Assembly: GCF_020829625.1 (NCBI RefSeq)
Contig: NZ_JAIVFX010000002.1
Location: 372,001 to 436,000 of the forward strand
DNA length: 64,000 nucleotides
Origin: Nostoc sp. XA010
GTDB lineage: Bacteria > Cyanobacteriota > Cyanobacteriia > Cyanobacteriales > Nostocaceae
Direction: 5' to 3'
Numbering within the stretch: position 1 is the stretch's first letter; every line of letters starts with the position of its first letter. The notes under the pieces are model-generated. The model had not been told where the DNA came from. It made no database searches and saw only the letters and a program-made list of their open reading frames with translations. Position numbers and translations under genes: made by a program. Below, in pieces: positions 24,153 through 33,749 of this stretch.

Positions 24153-27100
24153 TCACTCGTCATTTTTGGGTTGGTCAAGTACTAGCCTTGCCTTAAGGGG
24201 GATAGAGATCATAAATTCAGCTCCTTGTCCTAAAACTGATATACACTCCAACTGCCCTCGATGCTTATTAGTCACAATCTGGTAACTAATAGATAGCCCT
24301 AAACCAGTGCCTTTACCAACAGGTTTGGTAGTAAAAAAGGGTGTAAAGAGTTGCCGACGCACATTTTCACTGATACCAGAACCGTTGTCAGCAATGCGGA
24401 TGACGGCAAAATTGCCTTCAACAGTAGTACGAATTGTAATGATACTTGGCTGACGTGTGATATCGGCATAAGTCCGATGTTTGTTAAATTCTTCCAAAGA
24501 GTCAATCGAATTAGCAATCAGGTTCATAAATACCTGATTCAGTTGGCCGGGGTAACATTCTACGGGTGGCAGGTTGCCGTACTCCTGTATTACCTGAATT
24601 CCCGGATGATCCGGTTGGGGTTTAAGCCGATTTTGCAAAATCATCAGGGTGCTATCAATGCCTTCATGGATATCAACGGCTTTGACTTCAGCTTCGTCTA
24701 GGCGGGAAAAGTTTCGTAAAGATAATACAATCTGGCGAATGCGATCGGTTCCTACTTTCATTGAAGCCAACAGCTTAGGTAAATCTTCCATCAAAAAATC
24801 TAAGTCAACCGCATCTATCTCATTCTGAACTTTAGGCGGTAAATTCTGGTTTTGCTGCTGATAAAGTTGTACTACACTCATCAAGTCTTTGACATAATTA
24901 TTAACGTAAGTAAGGTTGCCGTAGATAAAGCTGACTGGGTTATTGATTTCGTGAGCAACGCCTGCTACCAACTGCCCCAGGCTAGACATTTTTTCGCTTT
25001 GCACCATCTGAGACTGGGTGAGCTTCAATTCATCGAGGGTGTGTTCTAGCTGTTTTGCTTTCTCACGCGCTTGTGTTTCCGAAATCTCTAACTCCTGGGA
25101 GTATATGTGCAAATTTGTGTAGAGCCGAGCATTTTCTATAGAGATGGAAACTTGCGAAGTTAATAAGTTTAGTACCTCTAATCGCTCTGCGGTAAAGACT
25201 CCGGTGGTGAGGTTATTTTCCAGGTAAAGAACTCCAGTTAGCTTACCCTGATGAGAGAAAGGCAAACACAAAATTGATTTGGGTTGATTGGCAACAATAT
25301 AGTTGTCACTCACAAAACGTTCTGTGTGGCTAGCATCGTCTAAAACCAAATTTTCTTTTGTTCTTTCAACATAGTTAATCAGCAAAACTGGTAGTTTATG
25401 CTTTACTTGAAAAAGACTCGACGATCGCACTGTCACTTGATCTCGATCAATGCTTCCTTCGGCTTCAATCACCCACTGGTTCTCTCGTTTTACAAGTAGA
25501 TAACCCATTTGGGCCCCAGCATTCTCGATCGCGATCGTCATCATCTTCTCTAACAGCCGACTTAGCTCCATCTCGCTTGAGAGTGCTTGGGACGCTTTAA
25601 TCGCTGTGCTGATATCTAGAGTTTGGGTTTTAACTTCAGAAATATCCTGGATCTTCTTTGTAGTCTTACCTCGCCCAGCTACTTCCCCAACTGTATCTGT
25701 AAAAATTTGGGAATATTGTTCGTCCAGTTGCCAGACTTTACCTGTAGCTTCCCACTTTAGATAGCAATAGCGGGCTTCTTTAAAATAAACTTTGGCAAAG
25801 TTTTTCCTATCCTTGGCCAAGTAAAATCGAAATGCGACTTCGTTTGCCAAGGCTTCATTTTGTAAATAACCATTTTCGGCAGCAGAAGCGATCGCTTTAT
25901 CATACAGCTCCATTGCTTGATAATCTTGTTGGTGAATCCGAGCAATTTCAGCTTGGATCAGCAATAACTTGTGTTGATAATTGCTTGGGCAGTGCATTGC
26001 CCATTGCTGGAATTTTTCTAAGTTGGCATTTAGTTTATGCAGATAAATGGCTTGAGTTTCGATATCTGCCTCCGCATAAGCCCCTGCTAAGGCAATACTT
26101 TGGTGAAAATAGAAAACAGGATTAATAAAAATCCCTCGCGCTCCTCCAACAAATTTTTCGGCATTCTCTGCATACTCAACAGCTTTTGTATATTCTCCAT
26201 ACCAGTTACAGAGCGCAAGTTTATAGATGTAAACTACAAATGCACTCAACATATCCGAAGATGCCAACGCAAACTCTAGCACTTGCCGTTCATCTGCCCA
26301 AGTTCCAACAAGTTCATCAATCTTTTCTGCTGGCTTAGTTAGGTTAGCGATCGCTTCCATAGCCAACAGATGGTAGTTCAACATATTTCTGTCAATTTTG
26401 CGGAGGCTAGGAATAAAATCTTCGGCTACTTCTGCGGTTTTTTCTAAAGATTCATTCCCAAATAAGCATTGCCATAAAAAGTTAACCGAACAATAACCAG
26501 ACCATTGATAAGAACCTGTTTCTAAACCACTATTAAATCCCTTCAATAAATAAGGTTTTGCCTGGCTAATATGGTCTTTGTAATGACAAATTAAACCTCC
26601 CCACATATTCAAAATATTTGCTTCTAATTCTTTCGTTATTAAAATTTCATGCAAACGCAGAGATAGTTCACCAAACTCATAACCTGAATCCACCTCACCA
26701 TATTGAAATACTAAATTGAAGGAATACAGCATGTAACCAAATACAGAAATTGGTGAGTTGCCATACTGAACTGAAAGTTGAGTTATATTCATTGATGTGA
26801 TATGCAACGCTTTAGATCCCAAAAAGTAGGCAATAGGCCAGACTTCTTTTAAGATGCGTTGAGCCATCAGCTTCTCTTCGTCTTGCATTGGTGGTAGTTC
26901 TGCAAGACTAAAAATTGAGCGATCGCCAATAATTTTTTTGGTTTGATTAAGTTTTTCTAATAGATATGCATCATCGGGGTAAGCTGTAAACTCCAAGCCT
27001 AAAAACTCTAAAGTATTTAATCCAATTTTATATGCGGAGTTTAAATCATTCTCCATCCGATAACACATAATTCGATATTCGTTCACCCGACACATATCAA

Positions 27101-29618
27101 GAGTAGTTTGAACCTGGCTGAAACTCTGCTCGAAAATCAGCAAAGCTTCCTCATATTTTCCATTTAAAAATTCGGCTTCTCCAGATTGTAAATATAAATT
27201 TAAGGTAAGTAAATAATTATCCTGCCAGCTATTTTTAGGTAGATAACCCATCCCTGTTTTTAGCAACTTGAGTGCAGTTACAAACGCCGAAGATGATTTT
27301 GCTCGCTGCCCTGCTTTCAGATTTAATTCTGCCAATTCATATCTTTCTGCTGGTTCCACAATCAATGAACTGCCAGCATTGAGATGGTTAACGATATCAA
27401 AAAGATGTTCTTCTAATTGTGCTTTTTCAGTATTATGTAATAGTAATTTACCTACCTTTAGGTGTACTTGTTGTTGCTGATCGATTGGAATTAAAGAATA
27501 GGCAGCTTGTTGAACGCGATCATGCAAAAACTTATAGTCAACTTGTACAGCAGTATTGCAGTATGTTGCCAATTCTGACTGATTCAACAACTGAGGAATT
27601 TTGTAAGTATCGCTCAAAGGAAGAATTAATCCTGCTTGCAAAGCTGACCATAAATCAATTGCTGTTGCTGATGGAGATTTTTCGTTGACTACAGCTAGAA
27701 TTTCTAAATTAAACCGATTGCCAACACAAGCAGCTAATTGTAAAACTTGTTGCGTTGGTTCTGAGAGCCTTTGAATTTTATTCACCATTAAATCGACTAC
27801 ATTATCGGTAATGGCTTGTTCCTGAATTTTGTTGAGATCCCACTGCCATAAACCCGAACGATAATCAAATGTCAAGAGATTATCTTGATGTAGTACTTTT
27901 AGTAACTGAGTCAAGAAAAAGGGATTGCCTTGGGTTTTTTGAAATAGCAAATTGGCTAAAGGTTCTGCCTGAGATGATTCGCAATTGAACGTTTCAGTAA
28001 CTAGTTGAGTAATATGAGGTGTTGCTAATGGCTTCAAAAGCAACTCTTCAACGGTAGCCCCAGATGCTTTAATTGCCTCTAGCATTAATATCAGGGGATG
28101 GGTGGGACTAACTTCGTTATCTCGGTAAGCCCCAATCAGCAAAAGATACTGACTTTCTGGGTCAGTCATCAGATTCTCGACCAGGTTCACAGAGGCAGCA
28201 TCCGCCCATTGGAGATCATCTAAAAACAGTACTAAGGGATGTTCAGGAGCAGTAAAGGCATGGATAAATTGCTTAAATACCCGATTAAAACGATTTTGAG
28301 ATTCAGCAATGCCCAACTGCGGTACAGGGGCTTGCTGCCCAATAATCAGTTCTACTTCCGGGATGACATCAATAATAACTTGACCATTAACTCCCAATGC
28401 TTGTAGTAATTTATTTTTCCAAACCTCAACTCTGGCTTGGCTTTCAGCTAACAGTTGTCGCATCAATTCTCGAAATGCTTGAATCAAAGAAGCATAAGGA
28501 ATATCTCGCTTAAGTTGGTCAAATTTGCCACCGATGAAGTAACCTCGTTGCCCGACAATCGGTTTGTGAACTTCGTTAATTAATGAGGATTTGCCGATAC
28601 CAGAATATCCTCCTACTAAGACAACTTCGCTAGAACCAAGGCTAACTTTTTCAAAGGCAGCCATTAAAGCCGCCACTTCTACTTCCCGACCGTAAAGTTT
28701 TTGAGCTATTTGGAATTGATGCGAAAAATCTTGCTGGCCTAAGGTAAAAAGCTCAATGCTGCCTTTTGTTTGCAGTTGTATGGCTGCTTGCTCTAGGTCA
28801 GCCTTTAACCCGTAAGCACTCTGATAGCGGTCTTCAGCAGTTTTGCTGAGAAGTTTCATAGCGATCGCAGAGATTGCCAGTGGTACATTAGGATTAATCT
28901 CATGCGGAGCTACTGGAATTTTCGCAATGTGACAATGTACCAATTCCATTGGGTCTTGAGCATTCTGGAAGGGGAGCCGACCCGTCAGCATTTCGTAAAA
29001 AATGACACCTAATGAGTAAAAATCTGTACGATAATCTAAGGTTCGATTGATGCGTCCAGTTTGTTCTGGCGACATATAAGCCAGCGTTCCTTCTAGGAGG
29101 TTGAGGCTACTGATTTCTGGACTTTCTTTTGACAGCAGCGAAGCGATGCTGAAGTCAATCAATTTTATTTTTTCGGTATTGGGGTTATAAAGAATGTTTT
29201 CGGGCTGAAGATCCTTATGAATAATGTGCTGGGTATGTAACTCTCCTAAAGTTTCAGTAATTTGACCGGCGATGTTGAGAAATTTCGTAAGTTCAAAGCC
29301 TATATTAGATATCTGAACTTTTAAAGATTCTCCACCAAAGTCTTCTAAAACCATTGCTAGACCATTACTATAACCGTTGTCGTAACTAATTAATTCATAA
29401 GCTCTGATTACACCTGCAATGTTCAGGTTTTGGATAATTTCGTATTCGTGCTTAATCTGAGCAATCTCTTTGACAGTCGGATATTCTGCTTTAAGCAGTT
29501 TGATGACAACTGAGTTCCCGTTAGCCTTGGAGTATGCTCGATAAATTACTGTGGCAGTAGCTTCATAAATTAAACTTGCAATACTATAATCTGGGATACG
29601 AGCAATTAATTTAAGCAT
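24153..29618 (-). CDS. Ser/Thr kinase - AAA ATPase - TPR - GAF - histidine kinase multidomain sensor
   Basis: 1,821 residues in one chain. 1-275: Ser/Thr kinase (Lys40, HKD at 134-136, Asn141, Asp155 in the DFS position). About 305-600: predicted AAA-type ATPase with P-loop GGYSGIGKSS at 336-345. About 750-1330: helical TPR-like region. About 1355-1500: GAF sensor. About 1540-1820: histidine kinase with phosphoacceptor His in GVAHEINNPVSF, N box NLIANSIDSLEE, DNGSGI and GTGLGLSISYQIV. This architecture is a known, expanded family in filamentous cyanobacteria, probably integrating a cytosolic signal. No response regulator is adjacent. No membrane segment is seen. A response partner and signal are unknown. 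Confidence 0.92.
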   Translation of the reverse strand: MLKLIARIPDYSIASLIYEATATVIYRAYSKANGNSVVIKLLKAEYPTVKEIAQIKHEYEIIQNLNIAGVIRAYELISYDNGYSNGLAMVLEDFGGESLKVQISNIGFELTKFLNIAGQITETLGELHTQHIIHKDLQPENILYNPNTEKIKLIDFSIASLLSKESPEISSLNLLEGTLAYMSPEQTGRINRTLDYRTDFYSLGVIFYEMLTGRLPFQNAQDPMELVHCHIAKIPVAPHEINPNVPLAISAIAMKLLSKTAEDRYQSAYGLKADLEQAAIQLQTKGSIELFTLGQQDFSHQFQIAQKLYGREVEVAALMAAFEKVSLGSSEVVLVGGYSGIGKSSLINEVHKPIVGQRGYFIGGKFDQLKRDIPYASLIQAFRELMRQLLAESQARVEVWKNKLLQALGVNGQVIIDVIPEVELIIGQQAPVPQLGIAESQNRFNRVFKQFIHAFTAPEHPLVLFLDDLQWADAASVNLVENLMTDPESQYLLLIGAYRDNEVSPTHPLILMLEAIKASGATVEELLLKPLATPHITQLVTETFNCESSQAEPLANLLFQKTQGNPFFLTQLLKVLHQDNLLTFDYRSGLWQWDLNKIQEQAITDNVVDLMVNKIQRLSEPTQQVLQLAACVGNRFNLEILAVVNEKSPSATAIDLWSALQAGLILPLSDTYKIPQLLNQSELATYCNTAVQVDYKFLHDRVQQAAYSLIPIDQQQQVHLKVGKLLLHNTEKAQLEEHLFDIVNHLNAGSSLIVEPAERYELAELNLKAGQRAKSSSAFVTALKLLKTGMGYLPKNSWQDNYLLTLNLYLQSGEAEFLNGKYEEALLIFEQSFSQVQTTLDMCRVNEYRIMCYRMENDLNSAYKIGLNTLEFLGLEFTAYPDDAYLLEKLNQTKKIIGDRSIFSLAELPPMQDEEKLMAQRILKEVWPIAYFLGSKALHITSMNITQLSVQYGNSPISVFGYMLYSFNLVFQYGEVDSGYEFGELSLRLHEILITKELEANILNMWGGLICHYKDHISQAKPYLLKGFNSGLETGSYQWSGYCSVNFLWQCLFGNESLEKTAEVAEDFIPSLRKIDRNMLNYHLLAMEAIANLTKPAEKIDELVGTWADERQVLEFALASSDMLSAFVVYIYKLALCNWYGEYTKAVEYAENAEKFVGGARGIFINPVFYFHQSIALAGAYAEADIETQAIYLHKLNANLEKFQQWAMHCPSNYQHKLLLIQAEIARIHQQDYQAMELYDKAIASAAENGYLQNEALANEVAFRFYLAKDRKNFAKVYFKEARYCYLKWEATGKVWQLDEQYSQIFTDTVGEVAGRGKTTKKIQDISEVKTQTLDISTAIKASQALSSEMELSRLLEKMMTIAIENAGAQMGYLLVKRENQWVIEAEGSIDRDQVTVRSSSLFQVKHKLPVLLINYVERTKENLVLDDASHTERFVSDNYIVANQPKSILCLPFSHQGKLTGVLYLENNLTTGVFTAERLEVLNLLTSQVSISIENARLYTNLHIYSQELEISETQAREKAKQLEHTLDELKLTQSQMVQSEKMSSLGQLVAGVAHEINNPVSFIYGNLTYVNNYVKDLMSVVQLYQQQNQNLPPKVQNEIDAVDLDFLMEDLPKLLASMKVGTDRIRQIVLSLRNFSRLDEAEVKAVDIHEGIDSTLMILQNRLKPQPDHPGIQVIQEYGNLPPVECYPGQLNQVFMNLIANSIDSLEEFNKHRTYADITRQPSIITIRTTVEGNFAVIRIADNGSGISENVRRQLFTPFFTTKPVGKGTGLGLSISYQIVTNKHRGQLECISVLGQGAEFMISIPLKARLVLDQPKNDE

Positions 29619-30109
29619 TCTTACTTGGCTGAATGTTGTTTTATAATAGATTTTGATGGTTACTATAATAATTCCCGAAATTCAGGTTAAATTAACTCTT
29701 CAAATACTATTGAAGAAGGCAGTTCTTGGTGGAGGTAGGAATTTAGATGAGGCTCCTCTTCAAAACGCTTTTCTCTCAACCCCATCTAAATTCCAAGCAA
29801 CCCTTACGGGTGATACTCATTCCGAACGCTACGAAGATAGCTAGTTGCCTACGACTGTTACCCGTTTACAGGACTGGACTCACAATTTCAAAGATTTTTT
29901 TGGTATTCTTAACTGAAACCTCAAGTGAGCTTGCTCTAGCAGCAGGAGTTAGAGGGTAGTATTCCTGTTGCCTTCTTCTTCAACTTTTGGTAATTCCGCT
30001 CTAAGACTTGCGCCTGTTTAGCATTTTGCGATCGCACCAGATTCTGATTAACCAAAATTCTGATAGCATGTCAAACTAAAAGACAAAGGATTAACAGAGG
30101 TTTTTAAGA
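29619..30109. other. Divergent intergenic region, kinase to Coq4
   Basis: About 490 bases with the promoters of the two divergent genes. Short frames present here look like noise. No repeat or RNA structure stood out. Confidence 0.5.
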
Positions 30110-30769
30110 ATGCATTCTGTAGAAAAACTTGAGCCAACATGGCAGGATAGCGCACTAGAGAGCATTATAAATATAGTAAGAGCGCCTGATGGTGACTTTG
30201 AAAGTGTTGGCAACTTGGCAAATACTGTTAGTGATTTGCACAGTTTACAAAAAATGATAGAACTTCTTCATAGCACAGCACAAGGAAAGGAAGCATTTCA
30301 AAAGCGCCCAAGATTAGGTGATATCGATTTACAGGAACTTTATTGTTTACCTACCAATACATTGGGATATACCTATGCTGAACACATGTTCAAGAACAAT
30401 TTGAAACCCTTACATTCAGGGCAAGTAGAGAATGATTACCAATTTTTAGGAGCGCATATCACAGAAACACATGACATTTGGCACATTATTACTGGATGCA
30501 ATACAAACATTCTTGGAGAAATTCAATTAGAAGCTTTTTATGTTGCCCAATTACACTTTTCGCGTTTCTGGTTAGCATTATTAGCTAAAAATCTTGTCAA
30601 AGCTGCTATTTACGATATTGAGGTATCGACAACATATATGGATGCAATAACTAAGGGATGGTTAATGGGAAAACAAGCTCTGCCTCTGTTTGGTATTGAA
30701 TGGAATTTATTGTGGTCAAAGCCACTGGAGGATATCCGCGCTTCCTTCAACATTATTCTTGAAACTTAA
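30110..30769 (+). CDS. Coq4 family protein
   Basis: 219 residues. The motif HDxxH-x11-E, the metal-binding signature of Coq4, is exact: HDIWHIITG followed by eight residues to Glu. In eukaryotes and proteobacteria Coq4 is needed for ubiquinone synthesis; cyanobacteria make plastoquinone instead, so this homologue must have another or a related quinone task. Predicted mostly helical, with possible peripheral membrane attachment at FWLALLAKNLVKAAIY. Monocistronic, followed by a MITE-like element. Confidence 0.8.
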   Translation: MHSVEKLEPTWQDSALESIINIVRAPDGDFESVGNLANTVSDLHSLQKMIELLHSTAQGKEAFQKRPRLGDIDLQELYCLPTNTLGYTYAEHMFKNNLKPLHSGQVENDYQFLGAHITETHDIWHIITGCNTNILGEIQLEAFYVAQLHFSRFWLALLAKNLVKAAIYDIEVSTTYMDAITKGWLMGKQALPLFGIEWNLLWSKPLEDIRASFNIILET

Positions 30770-31127
30770 TGCAAGGCATCTCACATCAAGGGTGAATCTG
30801 ACTATTCCCATTGATGAGTCTCCTTTGTGGGTTTTGGAGTGATTTGTGGCGCTTGTTATAGAGCAATTTACTTGAACCTATCCCACTATTCTAAAAATCC
30901 CTACTTATTTTCAGAAAACTTGCTTAAAAGCCTTGATTTTTAGTTTAGAATTATCAATTAGCTTAAGCTTTATACCACAGATATTATTATTGGGATAGGT
31001 TCTTGCTTATTTTAAAAAAATTAAGGTGCGATGCCTGTGAGGGGCATCGCCCAAGCAGAAATTACAAGTCTTTCTATGATGCTTTCTTCATTATTCCTCG
31101 TCCCGCAACTAGAAAATTTGCAGAGCA
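30770..31127. other. Intergenic region mostly filled by a MITE-like element
   Basis: Contains the 129-bp inverted-repeat element at 30874-31002 and a short GGTGCGATGCC/GGGGCATCGCC hairpin near 31023-31050. No gene. Confidence 0.5.
30874..31002. mobile_element. MITE-like element, GAACCTATCCCA ends
   Basis: Perfect 12-bp terminal inverted repeats: GAACCTATCCCA at 30874-30885 and TGGGATAGGTTC at 30991-31002. The interior is AT-rich and non-coding. Single copy in this window. Confidence 0.6.
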
Positions 31128-32300
31128 TCACATGAAATTTTTTAAGCTAGAAGCTGTTTTTTCTGGGTTTCCCGAAAACGGAAAAATTAAGATACTCTTG
31201 ATTTTTGGGTTATCAATTAATTCTTTTAAACGCCCTAGTTGCCGATCTGTAATTGCAACTCCAGCGTATTTTTGAGCGTAATTTAATTCTTCAACAAAAT
31301 TACTATCATTATAATCTTGAATAAATACGCGATCTACGCCCCATTTTTGCCAGTCAGCCGCAAAATACTTTTTAGCCCAATAGGGGTTATGATGACAAAT
31401 ATCAAAACTTACCGAGGAATTAGCTTTTTTCATAGAAACTACCATTTGTTGCACAAAGCTAGTTAAATTTGCAGTACGGTCAACTTTCCCTGGTAATTCA
31501 GCATAATAACCTAGATAATCATCCCATTGAACTGCATCAATATTAGGGTATTTTGTGACAAATTCTACTAAGATATTTTTAAAGAAATTAGTAACTTCAG
31601 CAATCTCCACATCCAGGACATAATGATCGATTCCAGAGTAGGTTTTATCAACTCCTGGGACAATCCATTTTTTGGCGATCGCTAAATCAAAAATGGGACT
31701 ATTTTTATCTATTTTAATCCCCTTCTCAAAGTAAGCGTGAACTTGCATTCCTTGTTTATGCGCTTCATCAATCAACCAATTTAACCATTGCTCTTGAAAC
31801 TGATTCGGACAACTTTTATAGCCTAGAGTTTGCTGCATAACTTCGCTATTGTACATCGTACAACCATTCCCCCAAACACCATGAATAATTGTATTAATTC
31901 CTTGAGAGTGATAGTAACGAACTCTTTCACGAATTGTTTGCTCATCGGCATTATTGGTGATTTGGTAGCGACTTAAATAAATGCCTCTAATTACTTTTTT
32001 CTCCCAAGGAGTTGGAGGTAATGGTGCTTTTGGATTTTGTATTGCTTTTACGGGAGCTTGGTTATTATTGAAAGTGGAATTGGGAATACTTGAGATAGAG
32101 ATAGTAGGGGCTGAAGAAGCAGTTGGAGACGGATTCAAAATTGGAATATTTATTTGTTGGCTCTTAGGTAAAAGCTTGTTAATATCTAGATTTCCTTTCT
32201 GACTGAACCACCAATAAGCACCTCCTAAAATAACTATGATTACAGAGAAAGGAATATTAGCACATCCACATCCAATTGGCTTTTTGTTTTGGCGCGACAT
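31128..32300 (-). CDS. Membrane-anchored TIM-barrel putative glycoside hydrolase
   Basis: 390 residues. A single membrane helix (about 17-32, IPFSVIIVILGGAYWWF) is followed by a Pro/Ser/Asn-rich linker to about 95 and then a barrel domain (IRGIYLSRYQI, GINTIIHGVWGNG, QVHAYFEKGIK, IDAVQWDDYLGYY, DRVFIQDYND). The WDDY motif matches the position of the catalytic acidic pair in GHL10-type proteins, and the same fold occurs in the SLH protein at 44924-47008. Likely exported and acting on a polysaccharide in the envelope. Substrate unknown. Confidence 0.7.
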   Translation of the reverse strand: MSRQNKKPIGCGCANIPFSVIIVILGGAYWWFSQKGNLDINKLLPKSQQINIPILNPSPTASSAPTISISSIPNSTFNNNQAPVKAIQNPKAPLPPTPWEKKVIRGIYLSRYQITNNADEQTIRERVRYYHSQGINTIIHGVWGNGCTMYNSEVMQQTLGYKSCPNQFQEQWLNWLIDEAHKQGMQVHAYFEKGIKIDKNSPIFDLAIAKKWIVPGVDKTYSGIDHYVLDVEIAEVTNFFKNILVEFVTKYPNIDAVQWDDYLGYYAELPGKVDRTANLTSFVQQMVVSMKKANSSVSFDICHHNPYWAKKYFAADWQKWGVDRVFIQDYNDSNFVEELNYAQKYAGVAITDRQLGRLKELIDNPKIKSILIFPFSGNPEKTASSLKNFM

Positions 32301-32687
32301 AATATGATGATTGCCTGGTAATTAATTATATATAGCAATCTCAAATTAAACTTTAAAGGATGCTGAGATTAAAAGTACATATTCATAGGCTTTTTAAGCA
32401 TTTTATCGGTCATAAATTATTGTGGATGTGCCTGCTTTTTGAGCGTAGGCACAGATTGTTTATTAAATTTCCAATCTACTAGTGGGAGGTTAATCGGACA
32501 GACTTGAATACAACATCCTTTAAAAGGAATGCTGATCTTAAATGAAATTGTAAGCTTGGATACAAAATTTTACCAAGGATATATATAAGGATGGAATGGA
32601 CTAACCTCCTTTTATGACTCTAGTGAGAGTAAAATCAGATAAAAGTTGCTTGAACAATAGTTCGCCCATCTTGTTAAAAGCTTAAAT
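32301..32687. other. Intergenic region without a gene
   Basis: About 390 AT-rich bases. An imperfect inverted repeat (GGAGGTTAATC near 32484, GACTAACCTCC near 32600) hints at another short element. Nothing else seen. Confidence 0.4.
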
Positions 32688-32936
32688 TTATTTATTTCCG
32701 CCAATAGCCAGTTCCTTTTTGCTATGTTTCAACTGTTTCCAAAGCGCCCTAATTTGCTCATAAGCTTCTTCTGGAGACAGCTTTCCACCTGTTTCTAGGC
32801 AAGTAATGTAACTAATTTTTTGGGCAAATTCTTGGAGGTTGGCATTAAATGCTAAAGTCTCTGGCTGGAAATTACCATAATATCGGCTACGAGGGTAAAG
32901 AAAGCTATTTTTGTCTTGCGAGTTAGGCTGTGTCAT
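32688..32936 (-). CDS. Small conserved cyanobacterial protein (DUF7219-like)
   Basis: 82 residues, soluble. The block FLYPRSRYYGNFQPETLAFN followed by LQEFAQKISYI, LETGGKLSPEEAY and IRALWKQLKHSKK is one I associate with a small cyanobacteria-only family, recently labelled DUF7219. Function unknown. ATG at 32936 is the natural start. Monocistronic. Confidence 0.65.
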   Translation of the reverse strand: MTQPNSQDKNSFLYPRSRYYGNFQPETLAFNANLQEFAQKISYITCLETGGKLSPEEAYEQIRALWKQLKHSKKELAIGGNK

Positions 32937-33237
32937 TAGTTTGTTATCTGCAATTTTTTATTAAGAGTTCTAGACTTGATCTATTCTACGTGTAATTACA
33001 CAGTAGAAAAGGCAAATTTCAGAAGAAGTTTATATTGTAATTAAAAATCTATTTATATGGCTACTGTAAGAAGATAGAAATAACTATCCAGTTAAAAAAT
33101 TTTTAAATTTTAGTTTAAGTAAGTCGGTAAGAATAATCCAAACTATTTTAACTAATGTAAAAAATATTGAAATTAGTTTGTAGAGAGCGGTTCCAGTCCT
33201 CTCTACGAGACGATAGGTGAACACTACAAACCTTTGA

Positions 33238-33498
33238 TTATTTACGCCGTTCTAGGTTGCAGTTCCCGCACCTGTTCTCAAAGCGTTCGTTCTCCTGAAC
33301 AAAGGCACAACAAAGATAATCTCGCAACGCCACTAAATCTAAATCGAATGAACGATGGAATGATAAAGTTTTCAGTTGAGGCGCAATCCAACGAACCGAA
33401 CCAGTGGTAGTGTAATACAGGGTACGAACACCGATGCGATCGCGAACTAACTGCAAACCATATAATAACTGTATATAGCGGTTCTCAGTTGAGTGCAA
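33238..33498 (-). CDS. Small hypothetical protein with C-terminal CxxC
   Basis: 86 residues if started at the TTG at 33498; no ATG exists in the frame, so the start is uncertain and the gene may be 5'-truncated. The sequence is protein-like: LLYGLQLVRDRIGVRTLYYT, GSVRWIAPQL, FDLDLVALRDYLCCAF, ending CGNCNLERRK. The CGNC could bind a metal. Family not recognised, though it reads like a conserved cyanobacterial protein. Confidence 0.5.
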   Translation of the reverse strand: MHSTENRYIQLLYGLQLVRDRIGVRTLYYTTTGSVRWIAPQLKTLSFHRSFDLDLVALRDYLCCAFVQENERFENRCGNCNLERRK

Positions 33499-33599
33499 TA
33501 CAGGGCTGTTGCATTCTGGCGCTCTCTTAAGAAACCTCAGAGACGCTGAGTCCGCAGTAGGGATAATTCTGATATAAACAAATTTGATTCATCACTCCT

Positions 33600-33722
33600 A
33601 ATACGGTTCGGATAAGATCCCCCTACCTGCGGCTACCGCCTTAAAAATAGGTAAAGATCGCAAAGAGCAAACTTTAAAAAGGGGGGATCTTCGGGAGACA
33701 AACATGTTAACCGAACCGTATT
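33600..33722. mobile_element. MITE-like element, AATACGGTTCGG ends
   Basis: 123 bp with perfect 12-bp inverted ends (AATACGGTTCGG, 33600-33611; CCGAACCGTATT, 33711-33722) and inner pairing GATCCCCC/GGGGGGATC. Its ends resemble those of the element at 13436-13552. It lies just beyond the stop of the 841-residue fusion gene. Confidence 0.7.
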
Positions 33723-33749
33723 GTTGCGATCGCCATATATATGTGAAAC

